Shown: positions 41,833 to 50,681 of the stretch, in pieces
Layout of the letters: the number at the start of each line of letters is the position of its first letter
Numbering within the stretch: position 1 is the first letter of the stretch
Assembly (NCBI RefSeq): GCF_947499695.1
Contig: NZ_CANMPQ010000001.1
Span: forward strand, 1,054,001 to 1,118,000
Length of the DNA stretch: 64,000 bases
Direction: 5' to 3'
From: an uncultured Allomuricauda sp.
GTDB taxonomy: Bacteria > Bacteroidota > Bacteroidia > Flavobacteriales > Flavobacteriaceae
Position numbers and translations under genes: made by a program
The notes under the pieces: generated by a model
Told to the model about the DNA's origin: nothing
Database searches by the model: none
Seen by the model: the letters and a program-made list of their open reading frames with translations, nothing else

Positions 41833-42525
41833 ATGGAAACAAATCAAAAAACCGGAAGAACCATTGGTTTCTTACTTTTTCTAACGATCTCAGCTGGAAT
41901 ACCTTCTGTAATTCTTAGAGGTTTATCAATCTCTTTGACCAACTCCCCAGATTTCTTATCTCAAATTTTTGAAAATGCTTTGGAAATGCGCGTAGCAATA
42001 TTATTAGATATTCTAACCAGTGCACTATGGGTGGTTATTGCCACAATAATATTCAAACAAATAAAAAAATTCAATCGCAGGTTGGCCATAGGTTTCTTTG
42101 GAATTTGGATTATCTATTCTGCAATTATAATCTTCAGTAACATTAGCCACCTCTCGCTATTATCGCTAAGTCAAGAATTTGTGAATGCTCAGGTTGTCAA
42201 TGCGGAGTATTTCATGATAGCAGGCAGGCTTAAAGTTGAAGATTATTTTTGGGCGCATTTTTTTGGTATCATGCTCTATGCCACCGCCGCTTTTATCTTC
42301 TATTATTTTTTGTTTAAAAATAGACTTGTACCCAGATTCTTATCTGGGTGGGGCATGATTGCAATCTCAATTGTATTTATAGCCTGCTGGCTCAACATCT
42401 TTGATTTGAACGTCAGTTTTCACTTTTTCAGTCAGAACGGGATTCATATGATTGTATTAACTGGATGGTTAATTGCCAAAGGTTTTGCCAAAGATCCCAT
42501 CAATCCTAATCAAAGTATCAAGTAA
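41833..42525 (+). CDS. DUF4386 family membrane protein
   Basis: 230 residues with six membrane helices. The arrangement (GRTIGFLLFLTISAGIPSVILRG, LEMRVAILLDILTSALWVVIATIIF, RLAIGFFGIWIIYSAIII, FFGIMLYATAAFIFYYFLFKNRLVPRFLSGWGMIAI) is that of DUF4386, a family of unknown function. The conserved FKNRLVPRFLSGWG motif in the fourth loop supports the call. It is preceded by the third copy of the shared leader. Confidence 0.75.
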   Translation: METNQKTGRTIGFLLFLTISAGIPSVILRGLSISLTNSPDFLSQIFENALEMRVAILLDILTSALWVVIATIIFKQIKKFNRRLAIGFFGIWIIYSAIIIFSNISHLSLLSLSQEFVNAQVVNAEYFMIAGRLKVEDYFWAHFFGIMLYATAAFIFYYFLFKNRLVPRFLSGWGMIAISIVFIACWLNIFDLNVSFHFFSQNGIHMIVLTGWLIAKGFAKDPINPNQSIK

Positions 42526-42535
42526 AAGCATCTTT

Positions 42536-42557
42536 CATTAATCAAAAAACAAACGTT
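42536..42557 (+). repeat. Repeated leader element, fourth copy
   Basis: CATTAATCAAAAAACAAACG plus TT lies directly before the ATG at 42558. It is one base different in the ATCAATCAAAAAAC core from the leader at 41046. Confidence 0.5.
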
Positions 42558-43391
42558 ATGACTTCTAGTTTAAAAACAACTGGGCCTAATCTCTCTAATA
42601 AGAACTGGCCCGCCTCGCTTTTAAATTTCTCCGCACAATTCTGGTTTATAATTGGAGTGCTAGGCATGTGGATTTTTGCCTTTTACGTAGCTGCTTTTTA
42701 CGGTGGAGCGGCAATGGATGGCGATTTTATGAGATGGAACAGGGTACTGCCACATGGATATATTGAGGGAGATTCAATGGGAAACCTAGCGGTTGCCATA
42801 CATTTGATTTTTGCCGTAATTGTAATGGTCGGCGGACCAATTCAATTTATTCCACAATTACGAAAGTATGCACCGAAATTTCACCGCTGGAATGGTAGAT
42901 TTTATCTGGGAGCCGCTGTATTAATAAGCATGAGCGGAATTTATATGGTTGTGACCAAAGGGACCATTACGGGTCTTGTTGGGGATATTAGCGTAAGCTT
43001 AAACGGGGTCCTTATTTTGTTATTTGCATATTTAGCCCTCAAAAATGCTGTTAAACGCAAGTTTGACGAACATCGGAAATGGGCCCTTCGTCTATTCTTG
43101 GTCATGGCAGGCGTTTGGTTTTTTAGGGTAGGGCTTATGTGTTGGCTCTTTATTCATAAAAGTCCTGTAGGTTTTGATCCTGAAACATTCCGTGGTCCTT
43201 TTTTGGTTTTTCTAGGGTTTGGTCAATATTTGATTCCCCTTGCTGTTGTTGAATTATATTTCATCGCCCAACGTAAAAAAAAGAGTGTGATAAAAATACT
43301 CACAGCCGTAGCCATATTTGCATTCACAGTAATTACAGCTTTAGGTACTTTTGCTGCCACTATGGGAATGTGGTTACCTAGAATTACTTAA
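42558..43391 (+). CDS. DUF2306 family membrane protein
   Basis: 277 residues with about seven membrane helices. DUF2306 motifs are visible: GNLAVAIHLIFAVIVMVGGPIQFIPQLRKYAPKFHRWNGRFYLGAAVLIS and DEHRKWALRLFLVMAGVWFFRVGLMCW. The conserved His residues (AIHL, FHRW, EHRKW) recall a haem- or metal-binding integral-membrane protein, though none is proven. It is the last gene before a strong terminator. Confidence 0.82.
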   Translation: MTSSLKTTGPNLSNKNWPASLLNFSAQFWFIIGVLGMWIFAFYVAAFYGGAAMDGDFMRWNRVLPHGYIEGDSMGNLAVAIHLIFAVIVMVGGPIQFIPQLRKYAPKFHRWNGRFYLGAAVLISMSGIYMVVTKGTITGLVGDISVSLNGVLILLFAYLALKNAVKRKFDEHRKWALRLFLVMAGVWFFRVGLMCWLFIHKSPVGFDPETFRGPFLVFLGFGQYLIPLAVVELYFIAQRKKKSVIKILTAVAIFAFTVITALGTFAATMGMWLPRIT

Positions 43392-43431
43392 AATCTGGCA
43401 AAGAACTCATAATTGAATAGCATCTAAAAAA

Positions 43432-43458
43432 GTCGGTATGTCTTCATATCGACTTTTT
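43432..43458 (+). terminator. Terminator of the 38.5-43.4 kb operon
   Basis: GTCGGTATG-TCTT-CATATCGAC is a 9-bp stem with one G:U pair, flanked by six A and followed by TTTTT. It lies 41 bp after the DUF2306 stop. Confidence 0.85.
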
Positions 43459-43523
43459 GGTTTTCGATAAACGGTATACTTCAGCACCTCCTATTTCGTT
43501 ATATATCAGAAATTTACCTACTT

Positions 43524-44354
43524 ATGAAAACACTTTTACAACTTATATTCGGTTTGTTGCTCTTTTCCTTTATCACTTGCTCTACAGATGCAGTAGAACC
43601 TTTTTTAGATGACGAAGGTGCTGGAGAACAGCCCCAAGAAGATACTGGTTCAGGTGGTGAGGACGCTCCAAGTGATTCCTTTGTCACGGATAGTTTTGAC
43701 GGTACAGGCCCTTTGGAAGACTTTGTTACCAATAATGAAACTGCATTGCCTCAAGTGGAACGTGAAGGTGGAAGATATAGAGCAGAACTCACCGACAACA
43801 CCGATAATAAGACTTTACATTTTAATGATGACCAGGGAAGGTTAGATGCAAAATTGCTGACATTCCCCTTTGAGTTCATAGCCAGAAATATTGGAATTGG
43901 TACGTTGACAGATTCTCAAACTCCACCAACACCTGAAAATTCACTCTATATATTTTCTGGGGTCCAAATACATGTCCAAAATTTGAACTCCATTAATTCA
44001 GCCCACGTTGTTGTTGGTCACAGAGGCAACACCTACTTCACCATTGAAGGTAAAAACACCGTTAATGGTGATTCTTCAGTCAACGATATTGGTGCCAATG
44101 TGGTACCCGACGGTCGTGCGGATATCCGTGTGGTTGGAAATCAAGACGAAACAATAACTATATATTGGCAAAATCCCAATTCGGAATATGGGGCAATCGC
44201 AGATGAATGGATCTTATACAATGAAACCGGTAATTTGCCAGGTACAGCTCCTGTCTTTGGTTCAAATGTATATGTCGGTTTAATTACCTACGCCTTTGGC
44301 ACCAATGGTATTCCTTTTGTGGGTACCTGTGATGCCATCCAAATTGCAGATTGA
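43524..44354 (+). CDS. Surface lipoprotein of unknown function
   Basis: 276 residues. Lipoprotein signal ending LLFSFITC, then a Glu/Asp/Gly/Ser linker (DDEGAGEQPQEDTGSGGED) and a beta-rich domain (FDGTGPLEDFVTNNETALPQVEREGGRYRAEL, FIARNIGIGTL, IFSGVQIHVQNLNSINSAHVVVGHRG) that looks like a concanavalin/jelly-roll binding module. A glycan- or polymer-binding role is possible, but no family is recognised. It is convergent with carB (8 bp). Confidence 0.7.
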   Translation: MKTLLQLIFGLLLFSFITCSTDAVEPFLDDEGAGEQPQEDTGSGGEDAPSDSFVTDSFDGTGPLEDFVTNNETALPQVEREGGRYRAELTDNTDNKTLHFNDDQGRLDAKLLTFPFEFIARNIGIGTLTDSQTPPTPENSLYIFSGVQIHVQNLNSINSAHVVVGHRGNTYFTIEGKNTVNGDSSVNDIGANVVPDGRADIRVVGNQDETITIYWQNPNSEYGAIADEWILYNETGNLPGTAPVFGSNVYVGLITYAFGTNGIPFVGTCDAIQIAD

Positions 44355-44362
44355 GCAAGGTA

Positions 44363-47215
44363 CTACTTACTCAAATACATTTTTCTACGGGAATATAGGT
44401 TATAAAAGTCGTCGTCTTTAAGACTATCGATAAACAAGATACTTTCACCTGTACTCTTCATTTCTGGTCCAAGGTTTTTATTGACATTTGGAAATTTATT
44501 GAATGAGAATACCGGTTGTTTTATAGCATATCCATCCAGATGTGGCTTAAAGTCAAAATCCTTGATTTTCTTTTCACCCAACATAACCTTTGTGGCATAA
44601 TTCACATAAGGTTCTCCATAAGCTTTCGCTATGAATGGAACTGTACGTGAGGCCCTTGGATTGGCTTCTATGATGTATACCGTGTCGTCCTTGATAGCAA
44701 ACTGTATATTGATTAATCCAACAGTATTTAAGGCCAATGCTATTTTTTTAGTATGATCCTTAATCTGCTGCATTACAAATTCTCCTAAATTGAAGGGTGG
44801 TAATGTTGAATTGGAATCCCCGGAATGTATACCACAAGGTTCAATGTGCTCCATGATACCAATGATGTAAATGTCTTCTCCATCACAAATAGCATCTGCT
44901 TCTGCTTCAATAGCACCATCGAGATAATTATCCAACAATAATTTGTTGTTTGGAATACTTCTTAGCAAATCCACTACATGAGATTCTAGTTCTTCCTTAT
45001 TGATGACAATTTTCATTCCTTGCCCCCCTAGTACGTAGGATGGTCTTACCAAAAGTGGAAAGTTAAGCTCATCCGCAAGGGTCAAAGCCTCATCTGCAGT
45101 TTCAGCAACGCCAAATCTTGGATAGGGAATGTTATTTTCTTTCAATAATGTTGAGAAACTACCTCGGTCCTCAGCCAAATCCAAAGATTCAAAGCTGGTC
45201 CCAATGATATTGATACCGTATTTATCCAATTTCTCTGCCAACTTCAATGCCGTTTGCCCTCCTAACTGAACAATCACCCCTTCTGGCTTTTCATGAAGAA
45301 TTATATCATAGATATGCTCCCAAAAAACCGGTTCAAAGTAGAGCTTGTCAGCCGTGTCAAAATCTGTGGACACAGTTTCTGGGTTGCAATTGATCATAAT
45401 AGTCTCGTATCCACATTCTGCAGCTGCTAAAACTCCATGTACGCAGCAATAATCAAATTCTATCCCCTGCCCTATTCTGTTTGGGCCAGATCCCAGTACC
45501 ACGATTTTCTTCCTATCCGTAACCTCACTATCATTGGCCACAAAGCGTTTTCCATCAGCAGTTTCTATTTCTTCCTCGAAAGTGGAATAATAATATGGTG
45601 TCATCGCCTTAAACTCGGCAGCGCATGTATCAACAAGTTTATAGACTCGGTTTATTCCAAGTTCGGTACGTTTGGTATGCACTTCGCTCTCATAGCAATC
45701 CAACATATGCGCAATCTGTCTGTCCGCAAACCCTTTCTGTTTAGCTTCAAGCAAGAGTGATTTTGAAAGATTTTCTACCGTATGTTTTGAAATTTCCTGT
45801 TCCAAGAAATGCAATTCTTCGTATTGTTTTAAGAACCACATGTCAATTTTGGTAATATCATGAATCGTAGACAATGGTATTCCTAATTGAATGGCATCAT
45901 AAAGCACAAAAACTCTGTCCCAACTGGGCACTTTTAGTTTTTGGATTATGGTATCATAATCTCTATATCCTTTTCCGTCTGCCCCTAGACCATTTCGCTT
46001 AATTTCCAATGATTGCGTGGCTTTATGCAAGGCTTCTTGGAACGATCGTCCAATTCCCATTACTTCACCCACAGATTTCATTTGAAGTCCTAGAGTTCTG
46101 TCCGAACCTTCGAATTTGTCAAAATTCCATCTTGGGATTTTTACGATTACGTAATCCAAGGTGGGCTCAAATAGCGCCGAAGTGGATTTTGTAATTTGAT
46201 TTTCCAATTCATCCAAAGAATAACCAATTGCCAATTTTGCCGCAATTTTTGCAATAGGGTAACCCGTTGCTTTTGAGGCCAACGCGGATGAACGCGAAAC
46301 CCTTGGGTTTATTTCAATGGCAATAATCTCCTCTTCTTCATCTGGACTAACCGCAAATTGAACATTACAACCTCCCGCAAAATCACCAATACTGCGCATC
46401 ATATGGATGGCCATGTCCCGCATGCGTTGGTATGTACGGTCTGAAAGCGTCATTGCTGGTGCAACTGTTATGGAATCTCCGGTATGAATACCCATTGGGT
46501 CCATATTCTCAATAGCACAAATGATAACAACGTTGTCATTTTTATCGCGAAGCAACTCCAATTCATATTCTTTCCATCCCATGAGCGCCTTATCAATCAT
46601 CACCTCATGTATTGGAGAAACTTCAAGGCCATGGCTCAATAACCCATCAAAATCCTCGGGGTCATAAACAATTGAAGCCCCAGCCCCGCCAAGTGTAAAC
46701 GAAGCTCTAATTACCAATGGAAATCCAAATTCTTGGGCAATTTCCTTTCCTTTTAAAAATGAGGTGGCTGTTGCCTGCGGCGCCATTCCCACACCAATCT
46801 TAAGCATGAGCTCTCTAAACTTCTCCCTATCCTCGGTAATATTGATAGCATCGATATCAACCCCAATAATTTCCACATCAAAGTCCTCCCAAATTCCTTT
46901 TTCATCAGCCTCAATACAAAGGTTCAAAGCAGTTTGTCCTCCCATGGTTGGCAAAACCGCATCTATATTGGGGTGTTTTTTTAAAATCTCAATAATGGAT
47001 TTTGTTGTGAGTGGCTTAAGATAGATATGATCCGCCATAACAGGATCTGTCATAATTGTGGCGGGGTTACTATTGATCAGAATAGTTTCAATTCCATCCT
47101 CACGCAGGGAACGAAGTGCCTGGGAACCGGAATAGTCAAACTCACACGCCTGGCCAATAATAATTGGGCCAGAACCAATAATCAAAATGGATTTAAGATC
47201 GTCTCTTTTTGGCAT
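44363..47215 (-). CDS. carB: Carbamoyl-phosphate synthase large subunit, without the MGS domain
   Basis: 950 residues with two homologous ATP-grasp halves: IGSGPIIIGQACEFDYSGSQA and IINPR-type metal site in the first, LGSGPNRIGQGIEFDYCCVHG and IIEANPRASRTVPF in the second, with the oligomerisation region between. The protein ends about 40 residues after the second ATP-grasp (FYNLYSRRKMYLSK). E. coli CarB is about 1070 residues, and its C-terminal MGS-like domain that binds UMP and ornithine is absent here. The next gene is only 8 bp away, so no frameshifted remainder exists. The small subunit carA is not in the window. Confidence 0.95.
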   Translation of the reverse strand: MPKRDDLKSILIIGSGPIIIGQACEFDYSGSQALRSLREDGIETILINSNPATIMTDPVMADHIYLKPLTTKSIIEILKKHPNIDAVLPTMGGQTALNLCIEADEKGIWEDFDVEIIGVDIDAINITEDREKFRELMLKIGVGMAPQATATSFLKGKEIAQEFGFPLVIRASFTLGGAGASIVYDPEDFDGLLSHGLEVSPIHEVMIDKALMGWKEYELELLRDKNDNVVIICAIENMDPMGIHTGDSITVAPAMTLSDRTYQRMRDMAIHMMRSIGDFAGGCNVQFAVSPDEEEEIIAIEINPRVSRSSALASKATGYPIAKIAAKLAIGYSLDELENQITKSTSALFEPTLDYVIVKIPRWNFDKFEGSDRTLGLQMKSVGEVMGIGRSFQEALHKATQSLEIKRNGLGADGKGYRDYDTIIQKLKVPSWDRVFVLYDAIQLGIPLSTIHDITKIDMWFLKQYEELHFLEQEISKHTVENLSKSLLLEAKQKGFADRQIAHMLDCYESEVHTKRTELGINRVYKLVDTCAAEFKAMTPYYYSTFEEEIETADGKRFVANDSEVTDRKKIVVLGSGPNRIGQGIEFDYCCVHGVLAAAECGYETIMINCNPETVSTDFDTADKLYFEPVFWEHIYDIILHEKPEGVIVQLGGQTALKLAEKLDKYGINIIGTSFESLDLAEDRGSFSTLLKENNIPYPRFGVAETADEALTLADELNFPLLVRPSYVLGGQGMKIVINKEELESHVVDLLRSIPNNKLLLDNYLDGAIEAEADAICDGEDIYIIGIMEHIEPCGIHSGDSNSTLPPFNLGEFVMQQIKDHTKKIALALNTVGLINIQFAIKDDTVYIIEANPRASRTVPFIAKAYGEPYVNYATKVMLGEKKIKDFDFKPHLDGYAIKQPVFSFNKFPNVNKNLGPEMKSTGESILFIDSLKDDDFYNLYSRRKMYLSK

Positions 47216-47257
47216 TCTAAATAGGGTTACTCGTTTTCAAATTTTCAAAATTAGGTC

Positions 47258-47294
47258 AAAAAAAAGGTGCTAAACTTGAAAAAGTAGCACCTTT
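47258..47294 (-). terminator. Terminator between rpmH and carB
   Basis: Minus strand: AAAGGTGCTA (47294-47285), 12-base loop, TAGCACCTTT (47272-47263) and a run of T (47265-47258). It separates rpmH from carB, which are both on the minus strand. Confidence 0.85.
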
Positions 47295-47316
47295 ATTAAA
47301 AAGTTATTTACAGTCA

Positions 47317-47475
47317 TTATTTCTTATGACGTGGTTCTGATGAAACTGTTAGTTTTTTTCTTCCCTTTGCTCTCCTTCTCGCAAGAACCTTTCTGCCATT
47401 GGCAGTCGCCATGCGCTCTCTAAAACCATGTTTGTTCCTTCTTTTCCTTTTGGACGGCTGATATGTTCTTTTCAT
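47317..47475 (-). CDS. rpmH: 50S ribosomal protein L34
   Basis: 52 residues read directly from the minus strand: [52 protein letters not shown]. This is the complete, strongly basic L34. It has its own promoter (47525-47555) and terminator, so it is monocistronic here. The usual rnpA/yidC neighbours are not present. Confidence 0.97.
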   Translation of the reverse strand: MKRTYQPSKRKRRNKHGFRERMATANGRKVLARRRAKGRKKLTVSSEPRHKK

Positions 47476-47524
47476 TTCTAACGGATTATAAAAAAGTCAT
47501 GAGGACCTTCTGAAATTCTGGGCG

Positions 47525-47555
47525 CAAATATACGAAGAGTTTTTACTTTGGCAAA
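47525..47555 (-). promoter_or_regulatory. Promoter of rpmH
   Basis: Minus strand: TTTG (47555-47552), exactly 19 bases, TATATTTG (47532-47525), a perfect match to TTTG-N19-TAnnTTTG. The predicted leader is about 43 bases. Confidence 0.8.
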
Positions 47556-47631
47556 TGCAAGAAGAAAATATTTCAAATTGTTTTTAGTACTTTAGCCTCC
47601 TCTTAAAATCGACTCAAAATCTTAATGAAAT

Positions 47632-48147
47632 ATGTTTCATAAAAATATAAAAATTGTAATCGCTGCCTTAATTCTTGGCTACTCCGGGTATCAGTTTGCC
47701 GAAGGTTATATAGGTAACGGCATAGCTCTGATTTTACTTTCCCTTGTATTTATTTTTCTCTATTTCAGAAATGAATTCATTCTAATGGCTTTCCTGCGCA
47801 TGCGAAAACAAGATATGGAGGGCACCCAAAAATGGCTGGGTAAAATAAAAAATCCTGAAGCTGCTCTAATCAAAAAGCAACAAGGGTATTACAACTATTT
47901 ACATGGTATCATTTATTCGCAAAAAAACCTCACCCAGGCTGAAAAATACTTTAAAAAAGCACTGAAACTAGGCCTTACCATGGATTATGATGTGGCCATG
48001 GCGAAATTAAGCCTTGCAGGTATTGCTATGCAAAAACGCAGAAAGCGCGAAGCCACTACCTTGTTACAAGAGGCAAAAAAGTTGGATAAGAACAACATGC
48101 TAACGGAACAAATCAGGATGATGCAGCAGCGGATGAAGAAAATCTAA
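47632..48147 (+). CDS. Membrane-anchored TPR-like protein
   Basis: 171 residues. Two N-terminal membrane helices (IVIAALILGYSGYQFAEG and GIALILLSLVFIFLYF) are followed by cytoplasmic helices in TPR style: QGYYNYLHGIIYSQKNLTQAEKYFKKALKLGL and AKLSLAGIAMQKRRKREATTLLQEAKKLD. The tail is basic. It is likely a scaffold for protein contacts; the partner is unknown. The preceding intergenic region also holds the divergent rpmH promoter. Confidence 0.72.
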   Translation: MFHKNIKIVIAALILGYSGYQFAEGYIGNGIALILLSLVFIFLYFRNEFILMAFLRMRKQDMEGTQKWLGKIKNPEAALIKKQQGYYNYLHGIIYSQKNLTQAEKYFKKALKLGLTMDYDVAMAKLSLAGIAMQKRRKREATTLLQEAKKLDKNNMLTEQIRMMQQRMKKI

Positions 48148-48176
48148 CTGCATGCATCTTCATTAACTTTTGTAAA

Positions 48177-50600
48177 CTACTCCAAACTTATATTGGTTTC
48201 TGCTTTGACATCTCTTGATGATACTCCAATTTGGATGCTATAGCTCCCTTTTTCCAAGCTCCAGTCGCTCTTTTCTTCATCCCAAAAGCTCAATTCCTTT
48301 ATTGGAATTTGGATTGAAATGCTATCCAATGATTCTGGATGTAAAAGCTGAGTTTTGGCAAAGGCCCTTAGTTCTTTGGTAGGGCGGTCAACCCTGGAGT
48401 CCTGTTTCCCTGTATAAACCTGCACAACTTCTTTACCAGGAAATGCACCTATATTTTTTATGACAACCGCAACATTGATGGTGTCGTTTTCCAATTCAAC
48501 TTCTACGTCCCCATATTCGAAATTGGTATAACTCAAACCATAACCAAAAGGGTAGGAAACATCCATGCCTTTTTTATCAAAATAACGGTAGCCTACGTAT
48601 ATCCCTTCGTCGTAATGGGTATAATCTTCATCGCGCACCCATTCCGATTCTGGTTTTTCTTTTGGAGGAAAAATTAAATCTTTCATCATTCCTTGAATGG
48701 TCATCATTTCAGGATTTTTAGGGAAATTGGCATTGGAGGCGTGATCCGATAATTTCACTGGAAAGGTCATAGGCAATTTTCCGCTAGGGTTTACCTTTCC
48801 ACTAAGAATATCCACAACAGAATTTCCGCCTTCCTGTCCACCTTGCCAAGCCAATAAAATGGCATCAGGCTTTGCACTCCAGGAGGCAGTCTCTATTACC
48901 CCGCCAATATTGAGAACTACCACAAGCTTTTTACCTGCTTCATTATAGGTTTTGGTAATTAAATCAATCATTTCCTGCTCTGTTTCTGTCAAAAGAAAGT
49001 CATCCTTCTCTACCCGGTCCCCTCCTTCACCGGCATTTCTTCCTATGGTGAGAATACCAATATCGGAGGTATTCACTATGTGATCCAGTTGTTCTTTGGA
49101 ATATTTGAGCTCGGGAGGAGAATATGGACTAAAAACAGCTTCCATCCCTTCAGGTTTTTTAAAACCTTCACTATTGGAGAATTTATGTTCTGCGAACGCT
49201 GCTTTTCCATCTTTATTGATGTCAAACCCAGCATTCATCAATCCTTCTTCCAAAGAAACGGTGTAGGCCTCGTTTACATCTCCAGAGCCGGTCCCACCTG
49301 CAATAAACTCATAAGATGTAACTCCCAGCAAAGCAACATTTGTAACATTGGTAAGCGGCAACGCACCGTTATTTTTAAGTAAAACCATACCTTCAGATGC
49401 TGATTGGCGGGTAATTTGGGCATGGGCTTTTAAATCCGGATTTTCTTGATAATCATAATCCTGCATTTTTCTTGTTTTGAAAATCAATGTCAAAATACGC
49501 TCTACTGCCCTATCAATATTGTCCATGGAAAGACTTCCATTTTCCGCTGCTTCTGTTAAAGCCTTCCATTGTCTTTTTGTTCCAGGTTCCAATAAGTCGT
49601 TCCCCGCCGTTATCTGGGCCGATGGGTTCTTTCCACCAAACCAGTCCGTCATCACCAAACCTTCAAATCCCCAATCATCACGTAAAACATCGGTCAGTAA
49701 TTGTTTGCTTTCTGAAGTATATGTTCCGTTCACCTTGTTATACGAAGACATAATGGTCCAAGGCTGCGCTCGTTCCACGACGTGCTGAAAGCTTTTTAAA
49801 TAAATTTCTCTTAAGGCTCTATCTGAAATAATGACGTCATTAAGAAATCGTTCCGTTTCCTGATTGTTGGCGACGAAATGTTTTACCGAAGTTCCGACAC
49901 CGTTGCTTTCAATACCGTTAACAATAGCAGCGCCCATATAACCTGAGAGTAAAGGGTCTTCTGAAAAGTATTCAAAATTACGACCGCAAAGTGGGTGGCG
50001 ATGAATATTGGCGCCAGGCCCCAAGATCACATCAATTCCGTATTCTTGAGCTTCTTTACCCATAGCATTGCCCACCTCATAGATCAAATCTTCATTCCAA
50101 GAAGAAGCCAAAAGGGTGGCAATTGGAAAAGCTGTACAATAATATGTTCGGTCTTCACCTTCTCGGGTGGGTAAAATCCGTAGACCAGCAGGCCCATCTG
50201 AGAGGTATATCGTGGGAATACCTAGTCGCGGTGTTGGAACAATTGTGCCAACTGCTCCCGGGATGCCTGCGGGTTCACTCTGCCCCATTGCAGATGCGAT
50301 GCCACTTCCCTTTAATAGGTGGATTTTTTCTTCCAAAGTCATTTTTGAAAGCACATCAGCAACCCTTTCTTTGATTTGTCTTCGGTCGTCCTCATATACA
50401 TCTAATTCACCGTTATTGTTGCGGTCCAAAAAAGTACGTCCTTCTATAGTCAACTCATTGAACTGGGTATTTTCGGCGTAGTCTTTTTCAAAACTTAGAA
50501 ATGTTTTGCTGAAATAACGAAACAAGAAAAATGCGGTGAGCGCAATCAAAATAATTATTATGCCCAAAATTTTAAGCGAAAGGAATATTTTTTTCTTCAT
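48177..50600 (-). CDS. GH3 family beta-glycosidase, membrane-anchored
   Basis: 807 residues from ATG 50600. A single N-terminal helix (SLKILGIIIILIALTAFFLF) probably anchors it to the inner membrane with the enzyme outside. A DRNNNGELDVYED loop (59-71) looks like a calcium-binding EF-hand/dockerin loop. GH3 domains follow: KHFVANNQE, nucleophile Asp319 in GLVMTDWFGG, the second alpha/beta domain and a C-terminal fibronectin-III-like domain. Substrate is probably a beta-glucoside. The divergent NUDIX-type regulator with operators in the shared promoter region suggests sugar-dependent control. Confidence 0.92.
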   Translation of the reverse strand: MKKKIFLSLKILGIIIILIALTAFFLFRYFSKTFLSFEKDYAENTQFNELTIEGRTFLDRNNNGELDVYEDDRRQIKERVADVLSKMTLEEKIHLLKGSGIASAMGQSEPAGIPGAVGTIVPTPRLGIPTIYLSDGPAGLRILPTREGEDRTYYCTAFPIATLLASSWNEDLIYEVGNAMGKEAQEYGIDVILGPGANIHRHPLCGRNFEYFSEDPLLSGYMGAAIVNGIESNGVGTSVKHFVANNQETERFLNDVIISDRALREIYLKSFQHVVERAQPWTIMSSYNKVNGTYTSESKQLLTDVLRDDWGFEGLVMTDWFGGKNPSAQITAGNDLLEPGTKRQWKALTEAAENGSLSMDNIDRAVERILTLIFKTRKMQDYDYQENPDLKAHAQITRQSASEGMVLLKNNGALPLTNVTNVALLGVTSYEFIAGGTGSGDVNEAYTVSLEEGLMNAGFDINKDGKAAFAEHKFSNSEGFKKPEGMEAVFSPYSPPELKYSKEQLDHIVNTSDIGILTIGRNAGEGGDRVEKDDFLLTETEQEMIDLITKTYNEAGKKLVVVLNIGGVIETASWSAKPDAILLAWQGGQEGGNSVVDILSGKVNPSGKLPMTFPVKLSDHASNANFPKNPEMMTIQGMMKDLIFPPKEKPESEWVRDEDYTHYDEGIYVGYRYFDKKGMDVSYPFGYGLSYTNFEYGDVEVELENDTINVAVVIKNIGAFPGKEVVQVYTGKQDSRVDRPTKELRAFAKTQLLHPESLDSISIQIPIKELSFWDEEKSDWSLEKGSYSIQIGVSSRDVKAETNISLE

Positions 50601-50611
50601 GACTATATTAA

Positions 50612-50666
50612 TTGTGACTATTTGACACAAAAATAATAATTTAATTTGTGACTTATCGTCTCAAAT
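50612..50666. promoter_or_regulatory. Two operator palindromes and divergent promoters of GH3 and the NUDIX regulator
   Basis: Site 1 is TTGTGAC-N5-GACACAA (50612-50630); site 2 is ATTTGTGAC-N5-GTCTCAAAT (50644-50666). Both have the same half-site and spacing and are centred 34 bp apart. The NUDIX promoter -7 box TATTTTTG (50669-50676) with TTTG at 50645-50648 overlaps site 2. The GH3 -7 box (TATTTTTG on the minus strand, 50635-50628) overlaps site 1. Confidence 0.6.
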
Positions 50667-50681
50667 GATATTTTTGTAGTA

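Noticed and set aside
44355..44500. Frameshift explaining the short CarB
   Set aside because: The neighbouring gene begins 8 bp away and no residual MGS-like sequence exists in any frame.
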